From Plutella xylostella (taxonomy: Eukaryota; Arthropoda; Insecta; Lepidoptera; Plutellidae): a stretch of 64,000 nucleotides of DNA. Of this stretch, positions 1 through 14,321 are shown piece by piece; position 1 is the stretch's first letter, and the number at the start of each line of letters is the position of its first letter. A program made the translations under genes and the position numbers. The stretch is taken from NCBI RefSeq assembly GCF_932276165.1, contig NC_063993.1, positions 568,001-632,000 on the forward strand, read 5' to 3'. The notes below the pieces were generated by a model. The model did no database searches. It worked only from the letters and a program-made list of their open reading frames with translations, and was not told the DNA's origin.

Positions 1-841
1 ATAATTTATAGCCTCTTATCGAATAGGTAATTGGTGAATGTGGGCGATCGCTTCCAATCTCTCGGGCTGAGATAACTCGAGTGGGGTATAAAGGAGAACG
101 GCAGTGGGCGTACCGCCTTTTTTTTGGAGCGTTTCAGAACCATGTTTTCACCATTTATTTATACAGTGTAGATAAGGTATTTTCAGTAATTACAATATTT
201 TTAGAAGTCGGGGGAAAAGAAAAAATGATAAATGAAGAATATTTAAATCTAAGGATAATGGAACGTAAAAACAAACATATAGAGAACGGAACGTAACAAC
301 AGTGGTGCCAGACCTCGGAATATTACCAGCAAATCCGAGCAAAAAAGTAATCGAATAGAAATATCGATACATTCTTAAATACAAAAGATATTTTATTTAT
401 CAATAAATTACATGTTCTGGTACTATTTGTGCCAAAACTAGTACATTTGGTTTATAAAATATCATTATATTTAAGTCTTGAAGACTTTTATCCATAGTAA
501 ACCATTTTCTTTTTCTCTTTATTCGATTCACTATAATCGATATTTTTTTAATATTTAAATCTAATAACACTGAATCTTGCTTGTCAATCTTGTCATAGTA
601 GTTGTTATTTCATTTTCCATTACCTAACCTAATTATTTAATATTTTGAATACCGCTGAATCTGCTGAAGATATAGAACAAATGTGACAAAGGGGAGAACC
701 AGACCCGGTTACTGTTCCACCTCCCCGGCAGGCTCCCGTCCCACTTCTTCATCAGGAACCTGCAGAAGCAGCAGAACAAGAACACGCAAAATCCTGACAA
801 TATTTTCTATGAACCATAGGATGATAAATACCTAAGTCAAA
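1..841. other. Non-coding; possible decayed coding relic at 633-787
   Basis: Mostly AT-rich sequence with no gene. On the + strand, 633-787 stays in one frame apart from a single internal TGA. It reads TAESAEDIEQM before the stop, then QRGEPDPVTVPPPRQAPVP and an Ala/Glu-rich end. The composition is protein-like, but I do not recognise the family; it may be a fragment of a transposon protein or chance. Confidence 0.35.
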
Positions 842-1028
842 TATGAGAAGAGCAACTGCGTTCTGCAGTTCGAATCCCGGCGCTGACATGTACCAATGTG
901 TTCTTTGAATTTAATTAAAATGTATACCATCACACTTACAGTGAAGGAAACCTGCATACCTATCTAGATTTAGCATATCTAGAGAGCCAGGTGCAGGTAC
1001 TTACACCCCAACAGAGAATAGAATAGAG
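842..1028 (+). mobile_element. tRNA-derived SINE, copy A
   Basis: The head carries a pol III box B (GTTCGAATCC, 868-877) within GCAGTTCGAATCCCGG. The body includes AGTGAAGGAAACCTGCATACC (about 942) and GCCAGGTGCAGGTACTTACA, and the end is GAATAGAATAG-rich. The body is shared with the reverse-oriented copies at 38922-39136 and 61586-61709. This type of SINE is familiar from lepidopteran genomes. Confidence 0.65.
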
Positions 1029-4000
1029 TAGGTAATAGGAACATAAAATTCCTAAAGTTGATTCCAGGCAAATTATGTTATGTAAATAAAACAATGATCT
1101 TTTAAACAGTATATTTTATTTCATTACATTACTCGCCAAATGCATACCCATATAGTAGAACCTTTACATATAGCATTTCGAAATGGCATAGCAGGTCCCT
1201 GTTGCGGAATGGCAATTTAAAACTTCAGAAGTTGGATAAGTATAACATTATTCCATAATGAAAGTAGTAGCCTGATCTAGTCGATAATATTAATAAAATC
1301 ATTATATTTATTATGTATGTTGCACGTCCCGTATTTATTTAAACGTAAACATATAACTTGATATACCTAACATATTATTATCAAATTATTATTCACGTTG
1401 TTCGTCTTGTGTTGTTCAAGTGTTGACATGGTGTTGACGTTTAGTGGTTGACATGACACATTTTTTTATCATTTCAATTTTTCTGCTCTGGTTTGTCAAT
1501 TTTGATCATTATACTGAGATCCAACCTAGACATTTATGACGTAAATCACAGAGTACTTGGCATAAACATTACTTCACTTGACGTTCCATTCTTCCTGTAT
1601 GAATGTTTACGTTCCATTGCGACTACATTTTAAAGATTCTTTTTTTCCGTTTTTCTCTTTTCTCCCAGCTTCTAAAAATCTAGTAATTAATTAACTTGTG
1701 TACCTGTACAGTGTCTCTCTAATCATGGTACTTTCATTACGGAACCCGTCATTTCCATAGTGGTACAAAACGTCCTTAGAACCCTGCCTTTGTCCTTTAG
1801 CGTCGTGGCTTAGATATCAACTGCGATTGTACTCGCATATGTGGACATTATTTAAGATAAGTGCGTATTGGAGGACTAAATAAATAAATTAAGTAAAATA
1901 TTTTAAAACCTAAGGAAAAATGATGATTTATTTTATACTCTATTTTTGGTTCAGGCCGCAAAAAAATTCAAGGGTTGACCCTTGACTTCCGGACACGGTA
2001 GCATTGTTCAGAATCTTATATCATTTTTAAAACAGCCTATACTTTGTTAGGTACTTTATCATCATTATTTATTTGCTATTACTGAGCGACTAGAATTTAT
2101 GTAATGAAAAATGCATACTTAACTATATGACTGTTTTGTATTTAAATAATAATTGTAATGATAATTAGGCTGCCGGAGTCGTCGATATTCCAAATGTAAT
2201 CCGCATCAAAAGCCATCCAGCCATTACGCGGTGATTGAGTAACAACCAAACAAACATTAATTAGGCTTAGCGTTAGCAGGTTCGTGTGAATCTAGGATTA
2301 TATTGAGAGCCACGCTAATTTCTGTCATCAATACTAACATTGGCTTTAGATAACATTTTGCCAATCTAATTTTGTTTTGATTAACAGTTAAAGAGAAAAA
2401 AGCTTTTCTAAAATACCTATCTAGATAAGTAAAATAAGTACAACAGTTTATCATGCACCGCTATTGAACCCAGAAGCGACATATCTTACACTACTGGGGG
2501 CACGTTTTTTTAAATAATAAAATAACAGTGTTATCTACCAACGGCCTCACAAAAAAGAACAAATATAATAATATGAGAACGCTACTTCAGAAGTCCCTTT
2601 TTATGTGGTTCAAGATAACGCGCTTAAATATTATTAACTTTTACTGCTTCCACCGACGCAGCAGTTAAAAAGCTTACCCAAAACAAGCATAAAGTTTTAG
2701 GACTCCGCGCAAAATTGAGGTAAAAAAAACCTCTAAAATCCGTCAATTACCACAAGTGACAGAAAGTTTCAAATCCTCCATCAAGTCTATCAATATCGAA
2801 TAAAGAACAATTTTCCCCTATTACCGCCCTTCATTCTTCCGCCATTTTATGTATCGCTTCCGAGACGAAACGGGGGTAAGATGTAAAGATGAGAATAATA
2901 CATCCGAACTGTAGATGTGCATGAATACCGAGAAATAATATCATATTCGTCGGCCGTGAAATTCGGTTAGGGCGGCGATCCCGCATCCATCCATCACCAA
3001 TTAAATAGTGGGTTGTTGGCTGCAGATAATCTACGTATTGCGAATGTTGCTGATGGATGGGCTATGAAACCATTTGCCACTGTTGCCGAGCCACTGCCTC
3101 CGCAGAGACTGCTGTCATGAGCTGACCAATGGCCTTTCAGGGCTTTGTTTGAGGTATGTGGTAATACCTACACTGGAGATTTATTTGCTCGGTGTTAGCG
3201 GAGAGTTTATGAATCCATCAATTATTTGTAACCAAACTAAGCTACAGAAAAACTTGAAAAGGCCAACAAACAATTCCTAAGCAATAGAATCAATATATAC
3301 GTACCTACAGCGCACTTCTGGTCAGGGATATCGGCGTTTCCATTAATTTGGTTCCGATGGTGCTCTCTCGATTGAAATCATGAGGGCTGTGCCAATGTAA
3401 TGAGATCGATGCATCTTCATTTACGATATCAGTATCAGCCAGAGCTACACAGGGGGCCTTTAAAAATAACCCTACGATAAATTCCCGTTCGGCCAGCAGA
3501 TAATAGCGTTCATTAAACAAACAAATAGCACGGCACCTGAGATTAATAATTTCAAAAAGACGGCTTTAATCACGGCTTCGAATTAAAGCTTAATTATTTC
3601 ATCCGTAAGATGATTAATTAAATATAAGGGTACTTTCTTTAATACAGTAAAATAAGCATTGTTGTTGGGGGTGAAAGAAGGAATCCGGAAGCTCGCCGTG
3701 CAGCCTGCGCCATTGTTGATCGCGATCCAATTTACGCAGTACCTTTGATGCATTTATCATTTCAGTTTGAGAAATGCCTCCAGTTTGTAAATTGTTTATT
3801 GAGCAGGCGTCACTAATCGCAGTTTGCGACGGCTCTCCCTCAGTCGATGTCTTTTTGATTTGGATCTGATTTGTAGGCATTTAGCGGGGCGTGGGGAGAG
3901 TGGTTCCCATGGAGCCAGGGTGAAACGCCATTTTAGTGTCCTCGTCGTGATATTTATGGGCATGCGATGTTTACCGAGACAGCTTTTAGGGCGAACGGGC

Positions 4001-7000
4001 TTCAATAATACTTTTCTTTGAATTTACGACGCGTTTACCATGATTAGTGACAGACATTTCGCTGTCGGCACACAATTTCACAAGAATAGCTCCTTTTGAG
4101 GAAAGTAGCTTCATCATTCATAACAATATAATTGAGATGCTTAATGAAAATTGACTGGTCATGGCCGGCGAAACGCGAAAATATCTCCGCTGTAATAACG
4201 AACTAAACGGCGAATTAAAGTCAACGAAATTGCCTATTAATAACAATTCATGAAGCGAATGAAAAATATCTGTTACAGCAATTTTAAGACGATCTATTCT
4301 AATTATAGTTTTCGAGAGCGCCGCGCCGGTATGTTATTATTCGTAAGCGTCTAATTGATTTTAATAGCACCTTCTATTACAGCATTGAGCCTTAATTATA
4401 GACTTAGGTGGAAATATTGGTAGTAAATATTGATTACGATGTGCTCGAGGCAGTTAATAGGAGTGGAGAGGGATTATCGTATCCATAGAGAGGTTTAACT
4501 GAGTACTTCATAATCCGAAATAACACGAACAGGATTTCGTAAAAATGAATTGGGAGTTATTTGAGTTTTATGTTGAAAACTGACACAGTTTTTGGAATAT
4601 ATATTAAAAACACATATATATTCGACTGTGTAACCCTCTAAAATATTTATGTACAAATATACACACAGCCCCTAATGGTACATTGACGAATAATTATGTT
4701 TGGTCAGTCTCTAGGTGGGTTGGAGACAATTATACAAAACGACACCTATCCAGTTGTCCCTAAATGAATTACTTCTACTTGGGAATCTAATAAAACCCTA
4801 AATCGGTGTCTTTATTTAAAACTTCTCAAATCTCAAAGGAGTATCAGAATAAACTCGAATTCCGGAACATTCCATTGCCAAGTTCCGTTGTGAATGTTTA
4901 ACGATGCAGTAAAGTACGTAAATTGTTGGACCTATTTGTCTACCAAATTATTTGTCAAGTTCGGTCCTTCCCTTTCTGGACCGAAGCCCTGTTCCCACTC
5001 GACCAGTTACTGGATCCAGTTGAATAGAATTAACTAATAGAACTAACTAATAGTGTTGACTATTTTATTTATTTAAAACCTCTATGCAAATGTACAAATA
5101 ACAGAATTAATTTATGATGAATGATTTTCATTTAAAGCAACCATAATTATCTAGATTATATTATTATTATTAAATTAATAGTCTAAGGCCTAAGGACAGT
5201 GAAATATCCATCAGTGTCTAGATCAGAAAACTAATTTAGTACAGGTAGTATCTACAGAATACTATTTTTTGAAAATTAGTAGGTCTTAGCATTTAAGTTT
5301 CTGATAAATACATAAACAATAATATTGTTTTATTTTTACTATTATTGTCAAATACAAATGATCGGTCATAAAGGCAGCACAGGACAACTCTAAATTTAGC
5401 GGGCAAGGGGTTTTCGTTCAGAAATTTTGCCCTCAAATAACTAGCTGTGACAATGTTAAAAGCATTGTGTTAGTTGCTGTCTAGAGTGGGACTGTGGTTT
5501 CACTTATACGTATGTAAAATGTACGTTGAAAGTTTCCCAAATTTATTTGAAAAGGTTCGACGTACCTACCTACATTTTATACAAAAATATAAATATATTG
5601 TGATTTTAAGTTAATGGTAGTTTTTATTGCATACGAAGTTAATTAATATTGACAACTAAAATAAATACGATCCAACTGTAGGAGACAAGCCATCCATGTA
5701 ATTTTTAAGAATCTTGTAATCTGTCTGAAAACCGAAATATGGGTTAGGTACCTATTAAACATATTAAGTCCTACAGACAAATGCACTACTTGACAGATGC
5801 TATCACGATTACACTAATACTATTCATTACATAAAGCACATCCCATTAATCAATAATCGCACCACAAAGGTCCAATACGATAAAACTCATGGGCAATTTA
5901 CGAGATGATATGTCTACTCCATATCGCGGCTTATGACTGCATCAGGCAATGTCACGGAAGGCCCAATGAGCTGGAAGAGGCAGCTTTGAGCCATTATCGA
6001 GCGAAGGCACTCTCCGCGAATATTGCGCATTGACTTACGATAAATGTTGGAGACAAGTGATTATAATAATATGATTTAAGAAAGTGCAATGAGTGTATAA
6101 GACTTACCCTATCGAAAATAAATTTTGCTATTCACATACTTAATGTTTTACGTTCTCAGGTGTCACGTTTAGGTTGTTTAAATATATACGCATTTTTCAA
6201 GTACAATATTCGAAAATAATAAAGCACTTTGTAACTTAAATAACAATAATGAAGTCATAACGAGTGTCGTTAAAATCTTAAGTGTTATTATAATTGTAAA
6301 TGTGCTCGAAAGTCTATTATTACAACCTTATTTATAGCTCTCCATTCAATTATAACAATTGATATAAACAATAGTCGGACTTACGACCCTTTGACAAAAG
6401 TGTGGTTTTGGTGGAAACCATTCCTTTCATGTTTAATTTACTGTCCCATTATACGGTGTGTCTGTTTGTTCCTCGCTCTATGGCGGCCCGTTGGGAACGC
6501 ACAGTAAGTAGAATATATAAATTAGCTGTCAACCCGCTAATCGTTCTGACAGCCAGCGATGAGCCCGACTCCGCACTCCATCAGTGGCCGCCGCCGCCGC
6601 CGCCGCCGCCGCTCTCCCGAAAATAGAAGCACAATCATGTCTAAGTTATTTATTTTCGAAACCTTTTAGCGAAACTAGACTCGTTAATTTTGATGCCGTT
6701 TCAATTCTGTGAATGAAAACGGTGACTCTTTTGTCCGCTGTGATGGAAAGGCAATAAACAATACCCTTTTTGAATCCCGCAAATTCCATTTTTGCATGCT
6801 TTATGGTTGTTGGGGGAGAAGGTGACCCGAGGAGGCTCCGACACCGACATGTCACAAAAATGAGAAAGGAAAAGCCGCAACGACAGGGGACACTTTGACC
6901 CCTCAATTATTATGATATGGGTAAAGTGATGCATACAAACGTTCTTATCTGAAGGAAACTTATACTTCAAATAGCGGACCGATCACCGCGGACTAGCGCG

Positions 7001-8692
7001 GTGGTCTCGCCTGTATTGAAATAGTTACTTATGTTAATTAATTTAAACTTTAAACTGAATCAGAATATTAAACATAAACCATTATCCGAAGCGATATTGA
7101 AAGGTTATCCATCAAAGCTTTAGAAACTCTTCCCTAGACCCCCAATTAACCATAATTCAAGATAAGGCAGTAATTCTAAAATAACGGGTGAGCGCTAGAG
7201 GGCAATCATTACACAGATTTTGGGTCGATTTTTACATCTTTTGTCTTAGAACTTTGTTAAAAGTAAACCTTGGTTTCCGTTGCCGTTTTTCATTAACTTC
7301 TACAGTTCACAAAACAAAAACGTTCTGAAATATGAGATTTTAACACTGCGTCCTCTGTTCAGATGTACAAATGCGCGCTCATCAAAGTACTAAACCGTTG
7401 TTATCTCCAAAAATAAATGACCAATTAAAACAATTTAAGTCCCTCGCCGGCCCTTGACGGGGTGGAAGCATAAATCAACGGCCTGGAGTCGAGTAGCGAT
7501 AAACACTGTGATCCTCCAGTCCAGGTGATAAAAACTGTCCTCTTTTTGGACATAGCACCCGCGAAGCTTGTGAAAGGGTGACATTTTTTAGTCTAAAGGT
7601 GCCTTAATTGTTACGTGACCACCCTTTATGTTTATGTCTGGTCCCTTTTTGACAAAAAATGGACCTAAGTAAATGCCCTTAACGAGGTGGCCTAAATTTT
7701 TTGTGACATTGTTTCGTAATAGCTCGTAATGGGTTTGATAAGATGATGACTTCTGAGTTGTGGACTGAACACCGCGCTTAGTTTTTTTAGCTGCATACTT
7801 GAGTAGGTATTAGTTTGATGTTTGAGTTATGCGGTGAGTGTGTGAGTATTAAAGTGCCACAATGCAGCTACGGTGCGGATGAGAAGGTCAATATTATGAT
7901 AGTGCGCGTGGTCCGGAGGTTGGAACATGTGGTCAAACATTGAGCAAGTTCGATGTAGCTGTTTAATTTTGTGGTGTTATAACAGCGCGTGCCGCAAACT
8001 GCATTTCTCTACTCGGGTACTGCCGGGCTCACAGACATGCTCCCAAAATACACATGCATGAATCAACCGAGCTTCAAAGGCAACGGCCGAGAGCATAAAA
8101 GTTTATTTTTCGCAACTTATCATCGGCCTGAATTCGGTTTCTTATCAGATATTTTTGAAGCAAACCTTACATGGCGTAATGTTTTACTTTGAGCTTTAGA
8201 TTATAAAAGACCATAAGAAAATTTGTTGTTGTAATTAATGCTAATGTAACGCAATTTTTGGTGTTTTATTTCCATCATAAATATTCATGAGCTGATCCTC
8301 CCAGATGGATAATACATTGTTTCTGAATTTGAGGCTTGATTGATCACTGAGGCGAATCCAAAATGGCTATAAAATTATTAAAAGTCCTTTTTCAGTGTGA
8401 CGAGAAGGTGTAACGGTGTGGAAAATTAACCGACACTTCATCCGTACAGTGGGCGGGTCACAAAGTTTTAAAATTGGGGAAAAAAATGGCGGATTTAAGA
8501 AACACCGATGCAGCTGCCCGTAGAGCTCTTGGACATCTGGATGTCACATATTAATATTTATTATTTTACGGCTCGTTCCTAAGTTTATTCAGTTTCGGGT
8601 TTTTGTTCCGAGGAATTAGTGAATGTATAAACAGGTGGCCTCGACACGCACACTGACATTGATACTGACCATAAAAAGTTACAGATACTTTT
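1029..8692. other. Gene-free region with GC-richer islands
   Basis: No coding exon seen. GC-richer islands lie at about 2940-3160, 3640-4000, 4150-4340 and 6470-6620, each with homeodomain-like ATTA/TAAT cores nearby; they could be enhancers or non-coding 5' exons of robo. A (GCC)8 run lies at 6587-6610. CA|GTAAGTA at about 6502 resembles a donor site, but there is no evidence that it is used. CACCGCG/CGCGGTG forms a short inverted repeat near 6985. Confidence 0.5.
6587..6610. repeat. (GCC)8 microsatellite
   Basis: Eight uninterrupted GCC units in otherwise AT-rich DNA. In one + strand frame they would encode eight prolines, but the surrounding frame is not convincing as protein. Confidence 0.9.
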
Positions 8693-8752
8693 TATTCAAC
8701 TTCGACAAAAGAAGGAGGTTCCCAATTCTCTGTATGTGTGTTTCAATAGTTT
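8693..8752 (+). repeat. Short interspersed repeat fragment (ACTTCGA..GGAGGTTC family), copy 1
   Basis: Core CAACTTCGACAAAAGAAGG then AGGTTCCCAATTCTCTGTATG. A minus-strand copy at 61505-61565 shares TAACTTCGAAAAAAG, GGGAGGTTCTCAATTG and CTGTATGTGT. I know this motif as a frequent repeat in Lepidoptera and other arthropods, but not its class. Confidence 0.5.
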
Positions 8753-11700
8753 GACTCTTAACATAAGGAATTACTTAACTGCTTATTAGATAGGTACTTA
8801 ATTATTATACTCATTACACATCAATAAATAAGTAATAAAATACAAAGTACACTAAGTGTTATGTATTCTCAAAGGCGGTAAGGTCACTAATTATTTCAAA
8901 TGATCAGGAATTTGTATTATCTGATAACATTGAAACATCCCCGGCCTTAGATAAGAGAGGTTATCGCTATCAGAAGGATACAATTAGACGATCTATCCCT
9001 TTAATAGAATTAGTGTTTCTTACTCAAAGGCAATGGATTTCCTTAAAGTGTTCGTTCGTCTTCTATACGTACTATCCATCTTATAATTAATTAGTGACAT
9101 AGGGTTAATAGATTCTAAACGGCTGAATATAATTTTTGTTGATAAAACTTGTTAGCTAATTAATACACAAATACAGATGAAGAAGTCATACTTACAAACT
9201 ATGTGCTTTCTTTGTTAGTTGCTGGTGAAAATAAGAGAAATTTCAAAATGCCTTAACCATCCCATTGGCTAGCGGCTGTCGGAACGCATTAAACTTTGAT
9301 TGCCAAAAGCAAAGTCGTAACATAAACCAAACTTCTGCCGCTCTTTTGAGGTTTTTGACATCTCTATTTCGGAGAACTTCAAAGTTTGTGGCGCTTGTAA
9401 AAATGTATTTTTGTATCGTCTACGTCTCGCAGCATACAGCTCTATACAGATTTAATCGATAGCGAGTCAGATTGCAATATTTGATAGAGATTTACTATCG
9501 GTAGCCGAGGCTAACGTAGATCAGTACTCCAGCTACCTGAAAAACATCTCCCGGTAATATTTGAAACTAAAAATCAACAGATCAGAAACTTTGTTGGTCA
9601 CGTGACTTTTTACTATGGAGAATTTCCAAAACTCGTAGAACAAAGGTTGTTCAGAATGACCCCCTGAGTGACGACCCCGTTTCGGCTTAGTATTCCATTT
9701 TTGAAACACCCTGTATAGGTAGCTATCAATGTAACAGGGCAAAGCAAATAAATGATTGCATTTTTTTTACAATCCATGTACATAAAATATATATATTTTG
9801 TTGTGTATGAGGTATAATGCATGTGTACGGTTTTTTATGGTCATCATTATAAAATACTCTTTTTTTTATCAGAGATCGTAAGCCTACTATCCCATGCTAG
9901 GATAACAGCAATTGTTACAGCGGCCGGCCCGATGTGCTAAGAGGAAAAAACGTTATTTTATTGCGAGCAACACTCTTTTATTGTATCTCTAAGCAGAGGG
10001 TGTTAACTTGGATACCCTCTCCATTGTACGCAGTAGATATTGTCTTTTTTCACCTCTGGAGGTGCTAACACGGAGCTTAAATATATTTTTTATTTTTTTT
10101 GTAAATAGCTATTATTGACTACGTACAAAATAAAAAAATACACTTATTTGACAATTTAAAAATACTAAATCTGACCATAAATATTGTTGGTGATACATAT
10201 TTTCCATACAAATACAGGTAATAAATCAGATAGACATCAAGGCAACATAATCCATCCACGTCAAACACGTAAATGAATGAATGAGGGTGGACTTTATCTA
10301 CAGCCTACTTCCACATGCATGCACTCGTCGTCGACCAAAAACAAAAGACAGTCAGATCTTCACTTCGCAAAACGGCGGCAGCAATCCTAATTTCGCTCGG
10401 TCCCATTAAGCCGGCGCATTCATAAGCTTCCAAAATTCTCTCGCACATAATAATCTCTTACTGCCTTTGTAAGGCCGCTTCCGCCGGGGACAATAGACGC
10501 ATGCAAACTTCGTGAAATGGGTAAAAATAATCCGCTACCCGAAGCCTAATACATCACGCGAACTGTCAGTCGAGACCGCACGGACAAAAATAGTGTATTG
10601 TGAACGACCGCCGCCGCTTTGTAGACGACTTTTGTGAAATGAAAACTTGCACAATTTTGGCAATACACGCACCGAGACAAAAAACTGTGCACCAATCTTC
10701 GCTGACAATTGCTGCTTCACACGGAATCTTTGGATCCAAACAAACGCGAGCAGAATTTAAAATTATTCTTTAATCCGTGGTTTTTGTTAAATTAGAGGCA
10801 TCATCAAATGCTGAATTAATGACACGACAGTGCTGGTAATCAAAGAGAACTTTAGTGTCGACAAATAAGCAGACGGGAACAGTTAGTTCCTAAATTGGCT
10901 TGTGGAGTAAAAGACTGGCGTCTCTTCACAAGCACACAATTAATAATTCTCAAATGGGGACGCAGTTAATATTTTACACGAGTGAAGCGATCAATCGCTC
11001 TTTGTGTGGGGCGCACGTCGACGCTCGCGCAGCGTAAATATGGCAGCCGCCGACCAAACAAACATTATTCAAAATTCATGTTTTCATTTATTTTTGTAAG
11101 CACACACGGAATCAAACGACGAGTGCGTGTGATCGCGGCGGAGTTGAATGCACGTAACATATTGCACGCCACTGTCAATGTGGCACTTACAACAATGATC
11201 ACTCGTGTGTGGATACGCTTAAAAGGGCTTGAGAAATTCAAGAATTTGCTCAAGTAATCAAAGATCTCTTACAGAATACCTGAGTCTAGCGGCTGCACAA
11301 GAGAGTGGGTAAACATTATTACGACTGGTGGACGCGGCAGCTATGTGAAAAATAAACACTATCCAGTTGAACAGACAGCTTAGTGCGTTTGCTAAACTTA
11401 TCTCGTACGCGCCTTAAAAGTATAAAGTCAACAGCCGCTATTATACCACAAGTGTCGTTACATTTACTAACGACTTTGTTGTTTGTATAAGATTTCCCTT
11501 TAGTCAACTTTCTGCTTTCAAGGGTTTGAGATAAAGGGTTATCTAGACTAGGTGACCCTAAATTTCACCAAACACGGTGCATTACACGATTATATATCTA
11601 AATACATTTTTGAGCGGCTTGTTTTTAGTCGTTTTTCATGTTTCTTATTTAGAAATCTGTCAACAGCTCCGATTAGTCCACAATTGCTGTGTAGTAAATT

Positions 11701-14166
11701 TCCCATAACTTCAATACTTTATGCTCCAAACAACCCTTTAATATCGTGTGGTACTCCTGTTTGTAAACTTTAAAATACTTTACGACATATTCATAACAGG
11801 CCACTTGTAAAGAGGGCATTGTTTATAAAGCGATACAGTTTTTGTGTTAGTAGTGCGCTGCGCTGTCGCCAAAGAGGTAATAAATTTCAACTTCAACCTT
11901 GGTTTGTTTGGGTTAACCCGTAGGTGCATGTGTGCCTCCTGGGAACTTACTCTGGGATAGGTTAGTTTCACGTTCAACGATCCCTTTAAACTGAAGTTTA
12001 CGTTATGTAGATGCGAGTTTAAAACTATACTCCTGGTTCCCTGCGTTGTTATTAGGTTAAGTGCGAGTTTTGCATCCTTCTAGAAGTTGTTGATGTTTCT
12101 AAGAGTTTCCTCTTAAAGTTTGCTTTAGTTCACTCAGGAAGCCAAATTTCACTAAAAGGGCCAGGAAGATATTATGTTTTAAAAAACATCAATATTAAAA
12201 TATATAGGTATCATCGAACTGTAGCTTACTTCATAGATGTTGTTACATTGATTACTGCTAACGAAATGAAATCATAAGCATGCATATTCATTATTCCATC
12301 AACAACTTAGATAAATAAACGGAAATCCTTGTTGTCAATAGGCACTTGAGATAAACCAACATAAACTACTTTAGTTAAAACTGAAGGGTCAAATCTCGGC
12401 CATCTTTGCGTGGGTTCACTAAGTAACCCGCAGCTCCCAAATATCGCTTTCCAATTCAGCAAAAAGTTTTAGGATTGAATGTTAAACTTTATGGAGCGGC
12501 ATACAAGGTTCAAATTACACGTTTCAACTGGTGGCCAGCCAAGGGTTTTGTTTTCAATTATCGATATCAGTGTTCAATGGATGGTTTACTTGCTGTCAAT
12601 TTTAATTGATATGATAACTGGCAGATCTACTGTCGGACGCGTCAAAAATTGTTTTTGAAGGATTTGGGAAGTATTTAATTAAATACTATACAGTGATGTT
12701 AGTGATACGTACCGTACAAATAAAAATTGGATGTAAATCCTTATATTTTTTTAATTTATTTATTTAAACGAAAGATATTTACGTTACAAATTAATGGCAA
12801 TGCGTCAGAAAGCTTTTAGGGTTTCTATGCGCTCTATGGTTCCTCGACTGAAAATATATAGGTATAAAAATATAGTACTAACAATTAAATGGGTAACAAG
12901 AATAAATAATAATATATTATGCAAAACATTAAATTTATTAACCGTAAATACAAAAATCTGTTTTCTTAAAATACAAGTTCGTGTTTTTCAAAATCATAAC
13001 AATTTCGCATTAGTCTTTGAGTGGTTTGATCTTTATTTTTAAATCCAAATCCATATCCTCATTTACTTTAAACATGAACGACGTCTGCATTAAATATTCA
13101 TAAAAAAACTGTGTCATCTTTTACATCTGTTTCTTATAAACATGAAAGGACTTAAAAAGATCTTCTGGTTTTTATAAATCTGTGAAATTGGTTGTGAAAT
13201 CTTAAGAATTTATTAATTTTGTTTACGTTTTGGAGTTGTAGTTTATTTTAGCTTATCAAAATATTAATTGGAGTTACGGCCCTTGACTTGAAGAGCTTTG
13301 ACTCGTTGACAGTTATTTAGAATATTTGAGACAGCCCAAATAAATACAGTGAAGTTGTTTACTTTATTGCGACAGTCTGGGAAGAGTGTTGTTTGTATTA
13401 TGAGCTACGTCCAGAAATACCTACCTCATACAATATACATACCTCTGACTCTGTGGAATATTATAAAATGTTATCTCCGTTCTTAAACTTGTCGATTTTA
13501 GATACATGTCATGTGGTATTATTTCCTCTTTGGAGGAGGTCCATGCAGAGCACTATATTCACAGTCAGTTTATGTTAACGTCGACTATTGAATATTCCAG
13601 ATTCAGTTTTAATTCTAGCACGCTTGTACTGAAATTCTAACTGCATACATCATATTATTATGTTACTCTTTCAATGTCCTTCTATTAATACCTATTGTAA
13701 CATAAAAATACAATATTATATCATCGTCTGCTTCACGACACGTCAGTACACGAGGTACAGGACTATTGAAGTACGGTTTTAAGTATTATTAAATAAAGGA
13801 GAGAGGTTTATGAAGAGAATTAAGTGGTAACTGGATTAGAGTTGGGTCTTTAAATCAATAAACCGTAACTGTGTCCGGACCCCCCCCCCCCCACCTCACG
13901 GGATCTCGCATTATCCCTGAACCTTTTAGTGGAAATCTATTCTTGTTTTAGACAGATCCAACTTATCCTAAATGTTTCATGGTATATATTTACACAACTA
14001 TATTATTTCTCCTTTTCCCTGAGAGCTATTTACATTGAGGTTTTGGTATACCCGCCCCAATGTACCTATTGCAGTCTTATGTAAACTGTCTACTCGAATT
14101 TTGCTCTTTGTATCAGCATGGTTATTTAAAGATCAACGTTTATTAACATTTTTCTCCTCTTTACAG
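8753..14166. other. Upstream flank or 5' part of robo, no coding exon
   Basis: At 9610-9720, on the minus strand, a repeat-like block begins ACAGGGTGTTTCAAAAATGG; ACAGGGTGT ends are common in arthropod transposons. A CpG-richer belt lies at about 10300-11200 and is the best place to look for the missing first exon and promoter, but no TATA box, initiator or donor stands out. A run of 13 C lies at 13880-13892. The remainder is AT-rich with no recognisable content. Confidence 0.45.
13880..13892. repeat. Poly(C) run of 13
   Basis: Thirteen uninterrupted C on the + strand, between GTGTCCGGA and ACCTCACGG. The length is prone to polymorphism and sequencing error. Confidence 0.85.
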
Positions 14167-14263
14167 ATGACGCTATATGGTATCCGAATGTTTTGTAGCA
14201 GACAGCAGAGCGGGCGAGCGGGCACCGTCGGGTAGCAGTCACAGAACAATGTGGACTCTGTGA
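14167..14263 (+). promoter_or_regulatory. Two upstream ORFs in the robo leader
   Basis: uORF1 runs 14167-14235 (22 codons plus TAG); its ATG is the first three bases of the exon, directly after the AG acceptor. uORF2 runs 14249-14263 (ATG TGG ACT CTG TGA), has A at -3, and ends three bases before the main ATG. Both are seen directly. Short uORFs that stop just upstream of a main start often lower or condition translation, but that effect is inference here. Confidence 0.55.
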
Positions 14264-14321
14264 ACCATGGACACCCTCGCTGTGGTGACGTCCCTTCTGG
14301 GACTTGTCTGCTTAGTGCCAG
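14167..14321 (+). CDS. robo2: robo exon with 5' UTR (14167-14266) and signal-peptide CDS (14267-14321)
   Basis: The exon follows a pyrimidine-rich acceptor ending TTTACAG at 14166, so an upstream non-coding exon must exist. The start ATG at 14267 sits in ACCATGG, with A at -3 and G at +4. It encodes MDTLAVVTSLLGLVCLVPG (last codon completed by the next exon), a short N-terminus with a hydrophobic core, as expected of a secretory signal peptide. The donor is CCAG|GTTTGT at 14321/14322, phase 1. Two short upstream ORFs precede the start in the same exon. Confidence 0.85.

Noticed and set aside
6402..6626. Frame ending in eight prolines
   Set aside because: The prolines come from a (GCC)8 microsatellite and the rest has no protein resemblance.
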